From an uncultured Piscinibacter sp. (lineage in GTDB: Bacteria; Pseudomonadota; Gammaproteobacteria; Burkholderiales; Burkholderiaceae_C): a stretch of 58,940 bases of DNA. Below are positions 1-9,791 of the stretch, in pieces. The translations under genes were made by a program, and so were the position numbers. Location: assembly GCF_937952055.1 (NCBI RefSeq), contig NZ_CALFYO010000014.1, positions 1 through 58,940 of the forward strand, in the 5' to 3' direction. The notes below the pieces were generated by a model. The model saw nothing but the letters and a program-made list of their open reading frames with translations, was not told the DNA's origin and did not search any database. How positions within the stretch are numbered: position 1 is the first letter of the stretch; every line of letters begins with the position of its first letter.

Positions 1-674
1 ACCGGGTGCTCCATGATCTTGTCGCCGTAGGCCTCGACCACCTCGCGCGCCACCGCGCCGAAGCTGCCGGCGTCGGTCATCACATCCTGGTGGAAGCGCG
101 GCGCCGGTTCGGCCAGCCTGACCTGGAAGGTGTAGCGGTCCAGCGCGCGCAGGCCCTCCACCTCCTGGTCGTAGGGGAAAGGAGTCTTGTCCTTGACCAC
201 TTGGCGGCGCAGCTCCGACAGGCCGAGGATCTTGGCGTTCTCCAGCCTGTAGAGGTTGGGGCTGTTCCAGCGCGGGTCGAAGTGGCGCTTCAGGCTGTAG
301 ACATAGTCTGCCGCCACCAGCTCGCGCCGCCGGCCCTGGAAGGCCGGGTCGTCGGCAAAGTAGATGCCCGGCTTGAGCCGGAAGGTGAAGGTGCGGAAGT
401 CGGCACTGATCTGCGGCATCTCGGCGGCGGTGTTCGGCTTGAGCTTGAACGGCCGGGCGAGGAAGTCGAAGGCCAGCGGCGTCTCCAGGATGCCGGCGAC
501 CACGGTGCGCGAGTACAGGTCGGAGATCTGCGCCGGATCGAAGCCGGTCTCGGCGATCGGGAAGGCGTAGCGCAGCACGCGCGGCGGAGCGTCGGCCGCG
601 GGCGCCTGCTGGGCCACCGCGGCTGCGCAGCTCAGCGTGAGGATCAGGCCCCGGGTGAGGGCACGCAGGAACAT
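1..674 (-). CDS. ABC transporter substrate-binding protein, family 5 (partial)
   Basis: The reading frame runs from an ATG at 674 off the left edge, so about 224 N-terminal residues are visible and the C-terminus is missing. The first ~21 residues form a signal peptide (positive MFLRALTRG, hydrophobic core, then AVAQQA), so the product is exported to the periplasm. The mature start has the family 5 look: LRYAFPIAETGFDPAQI, then an FTFRLKPGIYF strand and an ADYVYSLKRHFDP segment, as in peptide/nickel-type (SBP_bac_5) binding proteins. It is divergent from the permease-ATPase operon starting at 822, with 147 bp between them, and is probably the binding protein of that importer. The ligand cannot be told from sequence; oligopeptides are the usual one. 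Confidence 0.85.
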   Translation of the reverse strand, partial: MFLRALTRGLILTLSCAAAVAQQAPAADAPPRVLRYAFPIAETGFDPAQISDLYSRTVVAGILETPLAFDFLARPFKLKPNTAAEMPQISADFRTFTFRLKPGIYFADDPAFQGRRRELVAADYVYSLKRHFDPRWNSPNLYRLENAKILGLSELRRQVVKDKTPFPYDQEVEGLRALDRYTFQVRLAEPAPRFHQDVMTDAGSFGAVAREVVEAYGDKIMEHP

Positions 675-821
675 CGCTTCAACTCCTGGGCAAAGGTCGC
701 GTGAAGTCTATAAGCGGATGGCATGCGAGTTGCGTGCCCGGCCCCGAGGGCAAACACCGGGGCAGGGGCATTTGGCCCCGGCCCTAGACTCGCGCCTGCA
801 TTCCCTGGAGTTCCTTCGCGC

Positions 822-1760
822 ATGGCGGCTTACCTGATCCGGCGCCTGTGGCAGATGGTCCCGACCTTGCTCGGCGTCGTGCTGCTGGTGTTCTTCCTCT
901 TCAAGGCCTTCGGCGGCGACCCGGCGGAGATCCTCGGCGGCCTGTCGGCCTCGCCCGAGCAGATCGATGCCATCCGCCAGCAGCTCGGCCTGAACGAGCC
1001 GTGGTGGGTGCAGCTGGGCATCTTCCTCAAGCAGATCGCCACCTTCGACTGGGGGCGCAGCTGGGCCACCAACGAATCGGTGGCCAACCTGTTCGCCACC
1101 CGGCTGCCGGCCACGCTGACGGTGATGGTGCCCATTCTCATCCTCGACACGCTGCTGGCCATCCCCATCGCGCTGCTGGTGGCCTACCTGCGCGGATCGC
1201 TGACCGACCGCACGATCATGGTGGCGACCACCGTCGCGCTGTCGATCTCCTTCCTCGTCTACGTCATCGTCGGCCAGTACGTGTTCGCCTTCCAGCTCGG
1301 CTGGTTCCCGGTGCAGGGATGGACCGACAGCGTGGCGACCAACCTGCTCGTCTACACGCCGCTGCCCGTGTTGCTGGCGGTGATGGTGGGCATCGCGCCG
1401 CAGACGCGGTTGTACCGCACCTTCTTTCTCGACGAGATCGGCCAGGACTACGTGCGCACCGCGCGCGCCAAGGGCCTGACCGAGCCGCGCATCCTGCTCA
1501 CCCACGTGATGCGCAACGCGATGATCCCCATCCTCACCAACGTGGCGGTGTCGCTCCCGGGCATCTTCGTCGGCTCCTTCCTGATCGAGGTGTTCTTCTC
1601 GATTCCCGGCCTGGGCCGCGAGGTGCTGCTGGCGGTCAACCGCAGCGACTACCCGGTCATCCAGGCCGTCACCGTCTACCTCGCAGTCATCACGATGGTG
1701 GTCAACCTCCTCACCGATGTCCTCTACAAGCTGGTCGACCCGCGGGTGGTGCTGAAATGA
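822..1760 (+). CDS. ABC transporter permease, DppB/OppB type
   Basis: A 312-residue inner-membrane permease of a binding-protein-dependent importer. The N-terminus MAAYLIRRLWQMVPTLLGVV is the first membrane segment typical of DppB/OppB/YejB proteins. Several more hydrophobic segments follow. The cytoplasmic EAA loop (DYVRTARAKGL...HVMRNAMIP, about residues 208-235) contacts the ATPase. The ATG at 822 was chosen because it begins the family's conserved N-terminus; an upstream in-frame extension has no family character. Its stop overlaps the next start in ATGA (1757-1760), so the two permeases are probably translationally coupled. The partner permease and ATPase follow directly. Confidence 0.9.
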   Translation: MAAYLIRRLWQMVPTLLGVVLLVFFLFKAFGGDPAEILGGLSASPEQIDAIRQQLGLNEPWWVQLGIFLKQIATFDWGRSWATNESVANLFATRLPATLTVMVPILILDTLLAIPIALLVAYLRGSLTDRTIMVATTVALSISFLVYVIVGQYVFAFQLGWFPVQGWTDSVATNLLVYTPLPVLLAVMVGIAPQTRLYRTFFLDEIGQDYVRTARAKGLTEPRILLTHVMRNAMIPILTNVAVSLPGIFVGSFLIEVFFSIPGLGREVLLAVNRSDYPVIQAVTVYLAVITMVVNLLTDVLYKLVDPRVVLK

Positions 1761-2800
1761 GCGCCGTACTGACGATGAGCGCGGCGGCGCGCCGCTCGGA
1801 AGGCGTCTGGGCCGCCGCCTGGCGCCGCTTCAAGAGCGATCGCGTCGGCATGGTGGCCATGGCGGTCGTCGCCGGCTTCGCGCTGCTGATGCTGGCCGCC
1901 GGCATGGGCCTGGTGGCCCGCGACTGGCAGAAGGAGGTGGGGGTACCCAACGCGCCGCCGACCTTCGTCGGCCCGGCAGCCAAGCAAACGAGCAGCGCCA
2001 TCCCGGTGCCCTCCGGCCCGAACGCCGACATCTCGGCGGTGGACCCGCTGGCGCCGCGCTACGCCGAATGGGACGAGCTGGCCAAGAAGTACCGCACCAC
2101 CGAGGCCGTCAAGCACGATACCCTGCCGTTCGGCGGCGATCGCCTCGGCCGCGACGTGCTCTCCAAGGCGATCAAGGGCGCGGAGATCTCGGTGTTCGTC
2201 GGCGTCGCCGCCGCCATCGTCGCCACCCTGATCGGCACGGTGCTCGGCGCGCTGGCGGGCTTCTTCGGCGGCCGGCTGGGCGACTTCCTCGAGTGGGTCT
2301 ACAACGTCTTCACCTCGATCCCCGGCATCCTGCTGATCTTCGCCTTCGCGGCGGTGGCCGGGCGCGGCGTGCAGTCGGTGGTGCTGATCCTCGGCCTCAC
2401 CGGCTGGACCGGCATCTACCGACTGGTGCGTGCCGAATTCCTCAAGCACTCGGTGCGCGAGTACGTGCGTGCCGCCGAGGCGATCGGCGCGAGCACGGGC
2501 TCGCGCATCTTCCGCCACATCCTGCCCAACGTCAGCCACGTGATCCTGGTGCAGCTGTCCATCCTCGTCGTCGGCTTCATCAAGGCCGAGGTGATCCTGT
2601 CCTACCTGGGCCTGGGCGTGAGCGTCGACCAGGTGTCGTGGGGCACCATGCTGGCCGAGGCGCAGAGCGAACTGATCCTCGGCCACTGGTGGCAGCTCGT
2701 CGCCGCGACGGCCTTCATGGCGGTGTTCGTCACCGCCTTCTCGCTGATGACCGATGCGCTGCGCGACGCGCTCGATCCGAAGCTGCGCGGCGCGGAGTAG
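1757..2800 (+). CDS. ABC transporter permease, DppC/OppC type
   Basis: A 347-residue second permease of the same importer. After a first membrane segment (about residues 27-50) comes a long periplasmic stretch of roughly 75 residues before the FGGDRLGRDVLSK motif, which matches the conserved entry to the transport domain of DppC/OppC proteins. The EAA loop is visible as EYVRAAEAIGAS...RHILPNV. The long first loop is more like YejE than the shortest DppC proteins. The start ATG overlaps the preceding stop by 4 nt, and the ATPase gene begins 4 nt after this stop, so the three genes form one operon. Confidence 0.9.
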   Translation: MSAVLTMSAAARRSEGVWAAAWRRFKSDRVGMVAMAVVAGFALLMLAAGMGLVARDWQKEVGVPNAPPTFVGPAAKQTSSAIPVPSGPNADISAVDPLAPRYAEWDELAKKYRTTEAVKHDTLPFGGDRLGRDVLSKAIKGAEISVFVGVAAAIVATLIGTVLGALAGFFGGRLGDFLEWVYNVFTSIPGILLIFAFAAVAGRGVQSVVLILGLTGWTGIYRLVRAEFLKHSVREYVRAAEAIGASTGSRIFRHILPNVSHVILVQLSILVVGFIKAEVILSYLGLGVSVDQVSWGTMLAEAQSELILGHWWQLVAATAFMAVFVTAFSLMTDALRDALDPKLRGAE

Positions 2801-2804
2801 ATCG

Positions 2805-4505
<1,701 letters not shown>

Positions 4506-4647
4506 AGGCTCGCTCGCCGCCAAGCCGCGACCGGATTGGTCGGGCTTGTATCGAAGCACTTACATAACAGCCGCTTTTCGCAAGCGGCGCCGCGGCGTCG
4601 ATTCCGGAAGAGGACGGCATTCGTGACTTTTCGCACGCTGGCGGTGT

Positions 4648-4664
4648 CGTGCCGAGATGGCACG
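4648..4664. promoter_or_regulatory. Palindrome CGTGCC-N5-GGCACG upstream of small ORFs
   Basis: A perfect 6-bp inverted repeat with a 5-nt spacer lies about 90 bp upstream of the small gene at 4754. The size and symmetry suit a dimeric regulator site, but no regulator family can be assigned and no clear -10/-35 pair was found next to it. It could be chance in GC-rich DNA. Confidence 0.25.
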
Positions 4665-4753
4665 GACGTTGCGCTCGTCACGCACACAGGCCCGAAGCGC
4701 GTACCGACCCCGCCACGACGGACCACCGACCCCAACAGGACGCCGTTGACACC

Positions 4754-4975
4754 ATGCCGCTGACCCGCTCGCAGTTCGCCCCCGCCACCCGCCGCATGCG
4801 TCCGGCAGGCCCGCACTGCCGCGGCGGTGCCTCGTCGCTGCTGCGCCTGGCCAACCCGGCCGCACCGCGCCTGCCCAAGGCGCCGGCGCTGTCCGACTGG
4901 GTGGCGCGTGCCGCCAGCGTGCTGGGCGCCGGCGCCGAGCAGCGCCCGGCCTTCGCGGCCAGCGAGTTCCGTTGA
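4754..4975 (+). CDS. Small hypothetical protein (73 aa)
   Basis: A 73-residue protein of unknown function. From the ATG at 4754 nearly every codon ends in G or C, as in the real genes around it, while the same frame upstream of that ATG does not. This is why the short start was chosen. It is basic and Arg/Ala/Pro-rich, with a SDWVARAASVLGAG helix-like segment near residues 48-61 and no membrane segment or signal peptide. The ribosome binding site is weak. It ends 21 nt before the next small ORF, which has a strong Shine-Dalgarno site, so the two probably form one transcript ending at the hairpin at 5198-5269. No family is recognised. Confidence 0.55.
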   Translation: MPLTRSQFAPATRRMRPAGPHCRGGASSLLRLANPAAPRLPKAPALSDWVARAASVLGAGAEQRPAFAASEFR

Positions 4976-4996
4976 TCGCCATCGAGGAGAGTCGCC

Positions 4997-5161
4997 ATGC
5001 CCCCGATTGCACTGACAGCCGCACCACGCGCCACGACCCCGCAGCCGGTGCGCCCCACGACGATTCGGCCGGTGGTCGCGCCGCGCCAGAGCCAGGTTCT
5101 GAAGACGGGCCGCGAGCCGGCCCAGCTATCGTTGTTCCCGCGCCCGAGCGGCGCGCGCTGA
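4997..5161 (+). CDS. 54-aa protein with a C-terminal QLSLF clamp-binding-like motif
   Basis: A 54-residue Pro/Thr/Arg-rich, probably disordered protein. GAGGAGA at 4984-4990 lies 6 nt before the ATG, an excellent ribosome binding site. The C-terminus reads PAQLSLFPRPSGAR. The pentapeptide QLSLF fits the consensus QL[S/D]LF that bacterial proteins use to dock on the DNA polymerase sliding clamp, and its place near a free C-terminus is where such peptides work. No other domain is present. The preceding 73-aa gene is the likely operon partner. The motif is seen directly; a function in replication or repair is inference, and a five-residue match can occur by chance. Confidence 0.5.
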   Translation: MPPIALTAAPRATTPQPVRPTTIRPVVAPRQSQVLKTGREPAQLSLFPRPSGAR

Positions 5162-5197
5162 GCAGAAGGTTTTTCGCGGACTGACACCTGTCCACCA

Positions 5198-5269
5198 GGG
5201 GAAGCGGGCGAATCCGGGGAGGTTGAGAGCGAGCCCCGGACCACACGTCCCGCTTCCCCTTCTTTTTTT
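5198..5269 (+). terminator. Rho-independent terminator with nested stems
   Basis: An 11-bp outer stem (GGGGAAGCGGG at 5198-5208 pairing with CCCGCTTCCCC at 5249-5259) is followed by a T-rich tract ending in seven Ts (5263-5269). Inside the loop a second stem TCCGGGG/CCCCGGA can form. It lies after the two small ORFs and before the Bug receptor gene, so it probably ends the small-ORF transcript. Confidence 0.75.
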
Positions 5270-5357
5270 GTCGTCCGTCCCGGGAAACGCCTCTGCCGGG
5301 CACCCTGCCCGATGCGGGACACTTCAGGGTTCCACCCGACCCTGCAAGGACCCCGAA

Positions 5358-6347
5358 ATGCGCTCTCCCGTCCGCCGCCGCCTGCTCTGCGCCACGGCCG
5401 CCGCCCTGCTGCCCTGGCCTGTCTTCGCCCAGACGGCCTGGCCGACCAAGCCGGTGCGCATCGTCGTGCCTTTCGCACCCGCCGGCACCACCGACATCCT
5501 CGCGCGTGCGCTGGCGCCCGAGCTGAGCCGCGCCTTCGGCCAGCCCTTCATCATCGAGAACAAGCCGGGCGCCGGCGGCAACCTCGGTGCGGACCTGGTC
5601 GCCAAGTCCAGCGACGGCCACACCCTGCTGATGGGCACCGTGGGCACGCACGCCATCAATCCGGCGCTGTACCCGAAGATGCCCTACGACCACGTCAAGG
5701 ACTTCACGCCGGTCACGCTGGTGGCCGGCGTGCCCAACGTGCTGGTGATGAACCCGGCCAAGGCCGAGTCCTACGGCATCCACAGCGTGCCCGACCTGAT
5801 CCGCTACGCAAAGGCCAATCCCGGCAAGCTGAACATGGCCAGCAGCGGCAACGGCACGTCGATCCACCTGTCGGGCGAGCTGTTCAAGACCATGACCGGC
5901 ACTTTCATGGTCCACTTCCCCTACCGCGGCTCCGGCCCGGCCCTGCTCGACCTGATCGGCGGCAACATGGACCTGATGTTCGACAACCTGCCCTCGGCCA
6001 TGCCGCAGATCAAGGCCGGCAAGCTCAAGGCGCTGGCGCTGACCAGTGCCGAGCGCAGCGCCGCGATGCCCGAGCTGCCCACCATTGCCGAGGCCGGCCC
6101 GGTGAAGGGCTTCGAGGCAAGTTCGTGGTTCGGCCTGCTCGCGCCTGCCGCGATGCCTGCCGATGTCGTCGGCCGGCTGCAGCAGGAAACCGCCAAGGCC
6201 CTGGGCTCGCCGGCGCTGAAGGAGCGGCTGGTCGCGCAGGGCGCCATTCCCAGCGGCATGAGCCCGTCGGACTTTGCGAGCTTCATCGCCGCGGAGACCA
6301 AGAAGTGGGCGGAGGTCGTCAAGGCGTCGGGGGCCAAGGTCGACTGA
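5358..6347 (+). CDS. Bug-family tripartite tricarboxylate transporter substrate-binding protein
   Basis: A 329-residue periplasmic binding protein of the Bug (TctC-like) family, greatly expanded in Burkholderiales. Residues 1-24 are a signal peptide with an arginine-rich start and a WPVFA cleavage region. The mature protein begins with the hallmark WPTKPVRIVVPFAPAGTTD and contains the ENKPGAGGNLGADLVAKS ligand-loop motif; the length is normal. No TctA or TctB membrane partners lie nearby, so it is an orphan receptor. Its TGA stop is followed at once by the ATG of the SulP transporter, with no gap, so the two are very likely cotranslated. The ligand, probably a small carboxylate, is not known. 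Confidence 0.93.
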   Translation: MRSPVRRRLLCATAAALLPWPVFAQTAWPTKPVRIVVPFAPAGTTDILARALAPELSRAFGQPFIIENKPGAGGNLGADLVAKSSDGHTLLMGTVGTHAINPALYPKMPYDHVKDFTPVTLVAGVPNVLVMNPAKAESYGIHSVPDLIRYAKANPGKLNMASSGNGTSIHLSGELFKTMTGTFMVHFPYRGSGPALLDLIGGNMDLMFDNLPSAMPQIKAGKLKALALTSAERSAAMPELPTIAEAGPVKGFEASSWFGLLAPAAMPADVVGRLQQETAKALGSPALKERLVAQGAIPSGMSPSDFASFIAAETKKWAEVVKASGAKVD

Positions 6348-8033
6348 ATGCGCGAGCGGCTCCAGGCCTATCGGCAGCGCGACCTGCGCGACGACCTCGT
6401 CGCCGCATTCATCGTCGCCATCCTGCTCATCCCGCAGAGCCTGGCCTACGCGCTGCTGGCCGGGCTGCCGCCGCAGGTGGGCGTGTACGCCAGCGTGCTG
6501 CCGATGGCGGCCTATGCGCTGCTTGGCTCCTCGAGCGTCAACTCGGTCGGACCGGTGGCGGTGGTGGCGCTGCTCACCGCCCATGGCATCGCACCGGTGG
6601 TGGCCGAGGGCACGCCTGCCACCGCGGCGGCGCTGGTGCTCGCCGCCGAGGCCGGACTGCTGCTCGCCGCGGCGGCGCTGTTCCGCCTCGACGCCCTGGC
6701 GGCGCTGCTGTCCACGCCGGTGCTGCACGGCTTCTCCACCGGCGCGGCGCTGGCCATCTCGCTGTCGCAGCTGCCCGCGCTGCTGGGCAGCCCGGCGCGC
6801 GGCTTCACCGCGCCGGAGGTGATCGGCTCGTGGTGGGCCAGCGGCACGGCAGGGCATGCACTGACGGCGGTGTTCGGCCTCGGCGCACTGGCCCTGCTGT
6901 GGCTGGCGCGGCAGCACGCGCGCGCGCTGCTGGCGCGCTGGCTCGCACCGGCCACGGCGTCCCTGCTCGCGCGCTGCTCGCCGCTGGCCGTCGTCGCTGC
7001 CGGCATGGCGCTGGCCTGGGCGCTGGCGGCCGATGTGCGTGGCGTGACGCTGGTCGGTTCGCTGCCGGCCTTCGCGCTGCAGTTCGCGCTGCCGCCGCTC
7101 GATGTCGCGCTGTGGTGGCGGCTGCTGCCCAGCGCGGCGCCGCTGGCGCTGGTCACCTTCGTCAGCAGCCTGGCGGTCTCGGAAGGTCTGGCACTGCGCC
7201 GCCGCGAGCACATCGACGCGCGGCGCGAGCTCACCGGCCTGGCCGCGGCCGACCTGGTGGCGGCGTGCTCCGCCGGCATGCCGATCGGCGGCAGCTTCTC
7301 GCGCGGCGCGCTCAATGCAGAAGCCGGCGCACGCACGCGCGCCGCCGGCGCCTGGGCGGCCTTGATGATGGCGCTGGCCATGCTGCTGCTCACCGCGCCG
7401 CTGGCCTGGCTGCCACGCGCCGTGCTGGCGGCGAGCATCGTCATCGCGGTGATGGGCGTGGTCGAGTGGCGCGCCTTCGCCGAGGCCTGGCGCTATTCGC
7501 GCGCGGAGTTCGCCGTGATGGCAGCGGTCGGCGCGCTGACGCTGTTCGTCGGCTCCGAGGCGGCGCTGGCCACCGGCGTCGCGCTGTCGATCGGCCTGCT
7601 GCTGCAGCGCAGCGCCAACCCGCACGTGGCGCGCATCGGGCGCGTCGGCGACACCGAACATTACCGCAACGTCGAGCGCCACGACGTGCAGGGCACGCCG
7701 GGCGTGCTGGCCCTGCGCATCGACGAGAGCCTGGTGTTCACCAACGCGCGGCGCCTGGCCAGCGTGGTGGCGGAGCAGCTCGCCGCAGCGCCCGGCACGA
7801 CGCGCGTCGTGTTGCTGATGTCCCCCGTGAACGCGATCGACTACAGCGCGCTGGAGGCCTTGCGCGCACTGCACGAGATGCTGCTGGAGCGCGGCATCCG
7901 CCTCGACCTCACCGAGGTGAAGGGCCCGGTGCTCGACCGCCTGCGCGCCGGAGCCTGGGACAAGTGGTTCCGCGGCCGCGTGTTCCTCAGCCACCACCAT
8001 GGCATGCAGGACATCGAGGGTCACGGCCCCTGA
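6348..8033 (+). CDS. SulP family anion transporter with STAS domain
   Basis: A 561-residue inner-membrane transporter. The N-terminal ~425 residues hold many hydrophobic segments with SulP marks: IPQSLAYALLAGLPPQVGVYAS near residue 28, SSVNSVGPVAVVALL, and GGSFSRGALNAEAGARTRAAG in the latter half. The C-terminal ~120 residues form a soluble STAS domain (VLALRIDESLVFTNARRLA, then LLMSPVNAIDYSALEAL). SulP proteins carry sulfate, bicarbonate or dicarboxylates; the substrate is not shown by sequence. The start abuts the stop of the Bug receptor, suggesting a functional pair. The next gene is convergent and ends 3 nt away. Confidence 0.93.
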   Translation: MRERLQAYRQRDLRDDLVAAFIVAILLIPQSLAYALLAGLPPQVGVYASVLPMAAYALLGSSSVNSVGPVAVVALLTAHGIAPVVAEGTPATAAALVLAAEAGLLLAAAALFRLDALAALLSTPVLHGFSTGAALAISLSQLPALLGSPARGFTAPEVIGSWWASGTAGHALTAVFGLGALALLWLARQHARALLARWLAPATASLLARCSPLAVVAAGMALAWALAADVRGVTLVGSLPAFALQFALPPLDVALWWRLLPSAAPLALVTFVSSLAVSEGLALRRREHIDARRELTGLAAADLVAACSAGMPIGGSFSRGALNAEAGARTRAAGAWAALMMALAMLLLTAPLAWLPRAVLAASIVIAVMGVVEWRAFAEAWRYSRAEFAVMAAVGALTLFVGSEAALATGVALSIGLLLQRSANPHVARIGRVGDTEHYRNVERHDVQGTPGVLALRIDESLVFTNARRLASVVAEQLAAAPGTTRVVLLMSPVNAIDYSALEALRALHEMLLERGIRLDLTEVKGPVLDRLRAGAWDKWFRGRVFLSHHHGMQDIEGHGP

Positions 8034-8036
8034 ACT

Positions 8037-9722
8037 TCAGCCGGTCGCCCAGATCACCTTGCGCCGCGACGCCACCCAGCCATCGTACTTCGAGGCGTAG
8101 ACCTCCTCGACGTGGTTGCGCTTGACCTTGAAGGTCGGCGTGATGAAGCCGTTGTCCACCGTCCAGGGCTCGGTCACCACCACGACGCACTCGAGGCGCT
8201 CGTGCGGGTCCAGCGGCGCGTTCACCGCGTTCAGGTGCTCCGCCAGCGCGGCCTCCATCGCCATGCGCTGCGCACCATCGCGCGCACGCTGCGCCGCCTC
8301 GGCATTGAGCATCACGATGCCCAGCGGTTGGCCCAGGTTGGCCCCGGTGACGACGCAGGCCTCCACGGTGGCGTGCATGACCAGCCGGTCCTCGATCGGC
8401 GCCGGGGCAACGTACTTGCCCTTGCTGGTCTTGAACAGGTCCTTCACGCGGCCGGTGATGCGCAGGTAGCCGCCGCTCTCGAGCTGGCCCTTGTCGCCGG
8501 TGTGCAGCCAGCCGTCGGGCGTGAAGGCCTCGCGGGTCTGCACCTCCTCCTTGTAGTAGCCGAGCATCAGGCCCGGGCTCTTCATCTGGATCTCGCCGTT
8601 GGCCGGGTCGAGCCGGCTCTGCACGCCCTCGTAGGGCAGGCCGACCGTGCCGGGGCGCTGCACGCCGGGAACGGTGGCGTGCGAGACGCCGCAGTTCTCC
8701 GTCATGCCGTAGACCTCGATGATCGGCAGGCCGAGCTTGGCGTACCAGGCGAGCAGTTCGGGCGGCATCGGCGCGGCGCCGCCGGCGGCGAAGGTGCACT
8801 GGTCAAGACCCAGGGCGGAAAGGATCTTCTTCCTGACGATGCCGCGCAGGATGGGGATCTTGAGCAGCCGGTTCAGCTTCTCGGCCGGCATCTTCGCCTG
8901 CACGCCCTGCTGGAACTTGACCCACAGCCGCGGCACCGAGAAGAACACGGTCGGCCGGGCGCGTTGCAGGTCGGCGGTGAAGGTGTCCAGGCTCTCGGCG
9001 AAGAACACGCGCATGCCGGTGGCCAGCAGCCCGTGCTCGACCAGCGTGCGCTCGGCCACGTGGGCCAGCGGCAGGTAGCTCAGCATGCGCGCCTGCGAGT
9101 CGATCGGCACGCGCTTCAGTCCCGCCTGGGTCGACCAGGCGAAGGTGGCGAAGCTGTGCATCACGCCCTTGGGCGTGCCCGTCGTGCCGGAGGTGTACAT
9201 GATGGTCGACAGCTCGTCGCCGTCGCGCACCGGCGAGCCCTGCAGCGGCGGCGTGCGCTGGATGATGTCGTTCCAGGTCGGGTAGTCGTTCGGCGGCGAC
9301 AGCGGATAGCTGATGCAGGGCAGGTCGGCAGGCACGCCCGGCTTCATGGCCTCCCAGCCGTCGAGCTTGCCGATGAACACCAGCTTCGATTCGCTGTGGG
9401 TGAGGATCTGGCGGATCGTGTCGGCAGCCAGCGTCGGGTACAGCGGCACCGAGACGTGGCCGGCCATCCAGATGGCCCAGTCGCTCATCAGCCAATGCGC
9501 GCAGTTCTTCGACAGGATGGCGATACGGCTGCCCGTGGGGAAGCCGAGCGAGAGAAGGTGAGCCGCCATGCGGCGCGTCTCGTCCATCACCTCGCGCCAG
9601 TTCATCTCGCGGATCACGCCGCCGCCCATGGGCTGGGTGAACAGGTTGCGCTCGGGGACGGTCTTCTCCCAGTGGTACAGACGCTGCAGGGCCAGGTGTT
9701 CGGGGGCGATGATGTCGCTCAT
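8037..9722 (-). CDS. AMP-dependent acyl-CoA synthetase (long-chain fatty acid-CoA ligase type)
   Basis: A 561-residue ANL-superfamily enzyme that activates a carboxylic acid as acyl-AMP and then acyl-CoA. The P-loop TSGTTGTPKG lies near residue 179, followed by the VYGMTEN adenine-binding motif and the C-terminal hinge TGDKGQLESGGYLRITGRVKDLFKTSKGKYV. It is closest in style to the FadD/FAA1 class (AMP-binding form with the LPLAHVAER motif). All key motifs are present, so it should be active. Chain length is not predictable. It converges on the SulP gene and stands alone, with a short gap to the HDOD gene upstream. Confidence 0.92.
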   Translation of the reverse strand: MSDIIAPEHLALQRLYHWEKTVPERNLFTQPMGGGVIREMNWREVMDETRRMAAHLLSLGFPTGSRIAILSKNCAHWLMSDWAIWMAGHVSVPLYPTLAADTIRQILTHSESKLVFIGKLDGWEAMKPGVPADLPCISYPLSPPNDYPTWNDIIQRTPPLQGSPVRDGDELSTIMYTSGTTGTPKGVMHSFATFAWSTQAGLKRVPIDSQARMLSYLPLAHVAERTLVEHGLLATGMRVFFAESLDTFTADLQRARPTVFFSVPRLWVKFQQGVQAKMPAEKLNRLLKIPILRGIVRKKILSALGLDQCTFAAGGAAPMPPELLAWYAKLGLPIIEVYGMTENCGVSHATVPGVQRPGTVGLPYEGVQSRLDPANGEIQMKSPGLMLGYYKEEVQTREAFTPDGWLHTGDKGQLESGGYLRITGRVKDLFKTSKGKYVAPAPIEDRLVMHATVEACVVTGANLGQPLGIVMLNAEAAQRARDGAQRMAMEAALAEHLNAVNAPLDPHERLECVVVVTEPWTVDNGFITPTFKVKRNHVEEVYASKYDGWVASRRKVIWATG

Positions 9723-9791
9723 GGGCGGTGCTCCTATGCCGTCGCCACGCTAGTCGATGGCCTTTCCGGCGCCAACCGGGTTGACCCGCGC

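Noticed and set aside
4570..4588. Hairpin GCCGCTT-TTCGC-AAGCGGC after the ABC importer operon
   Set aside because: The stem is perfect but no T-run follows on either strand, so it is not called a terminator.
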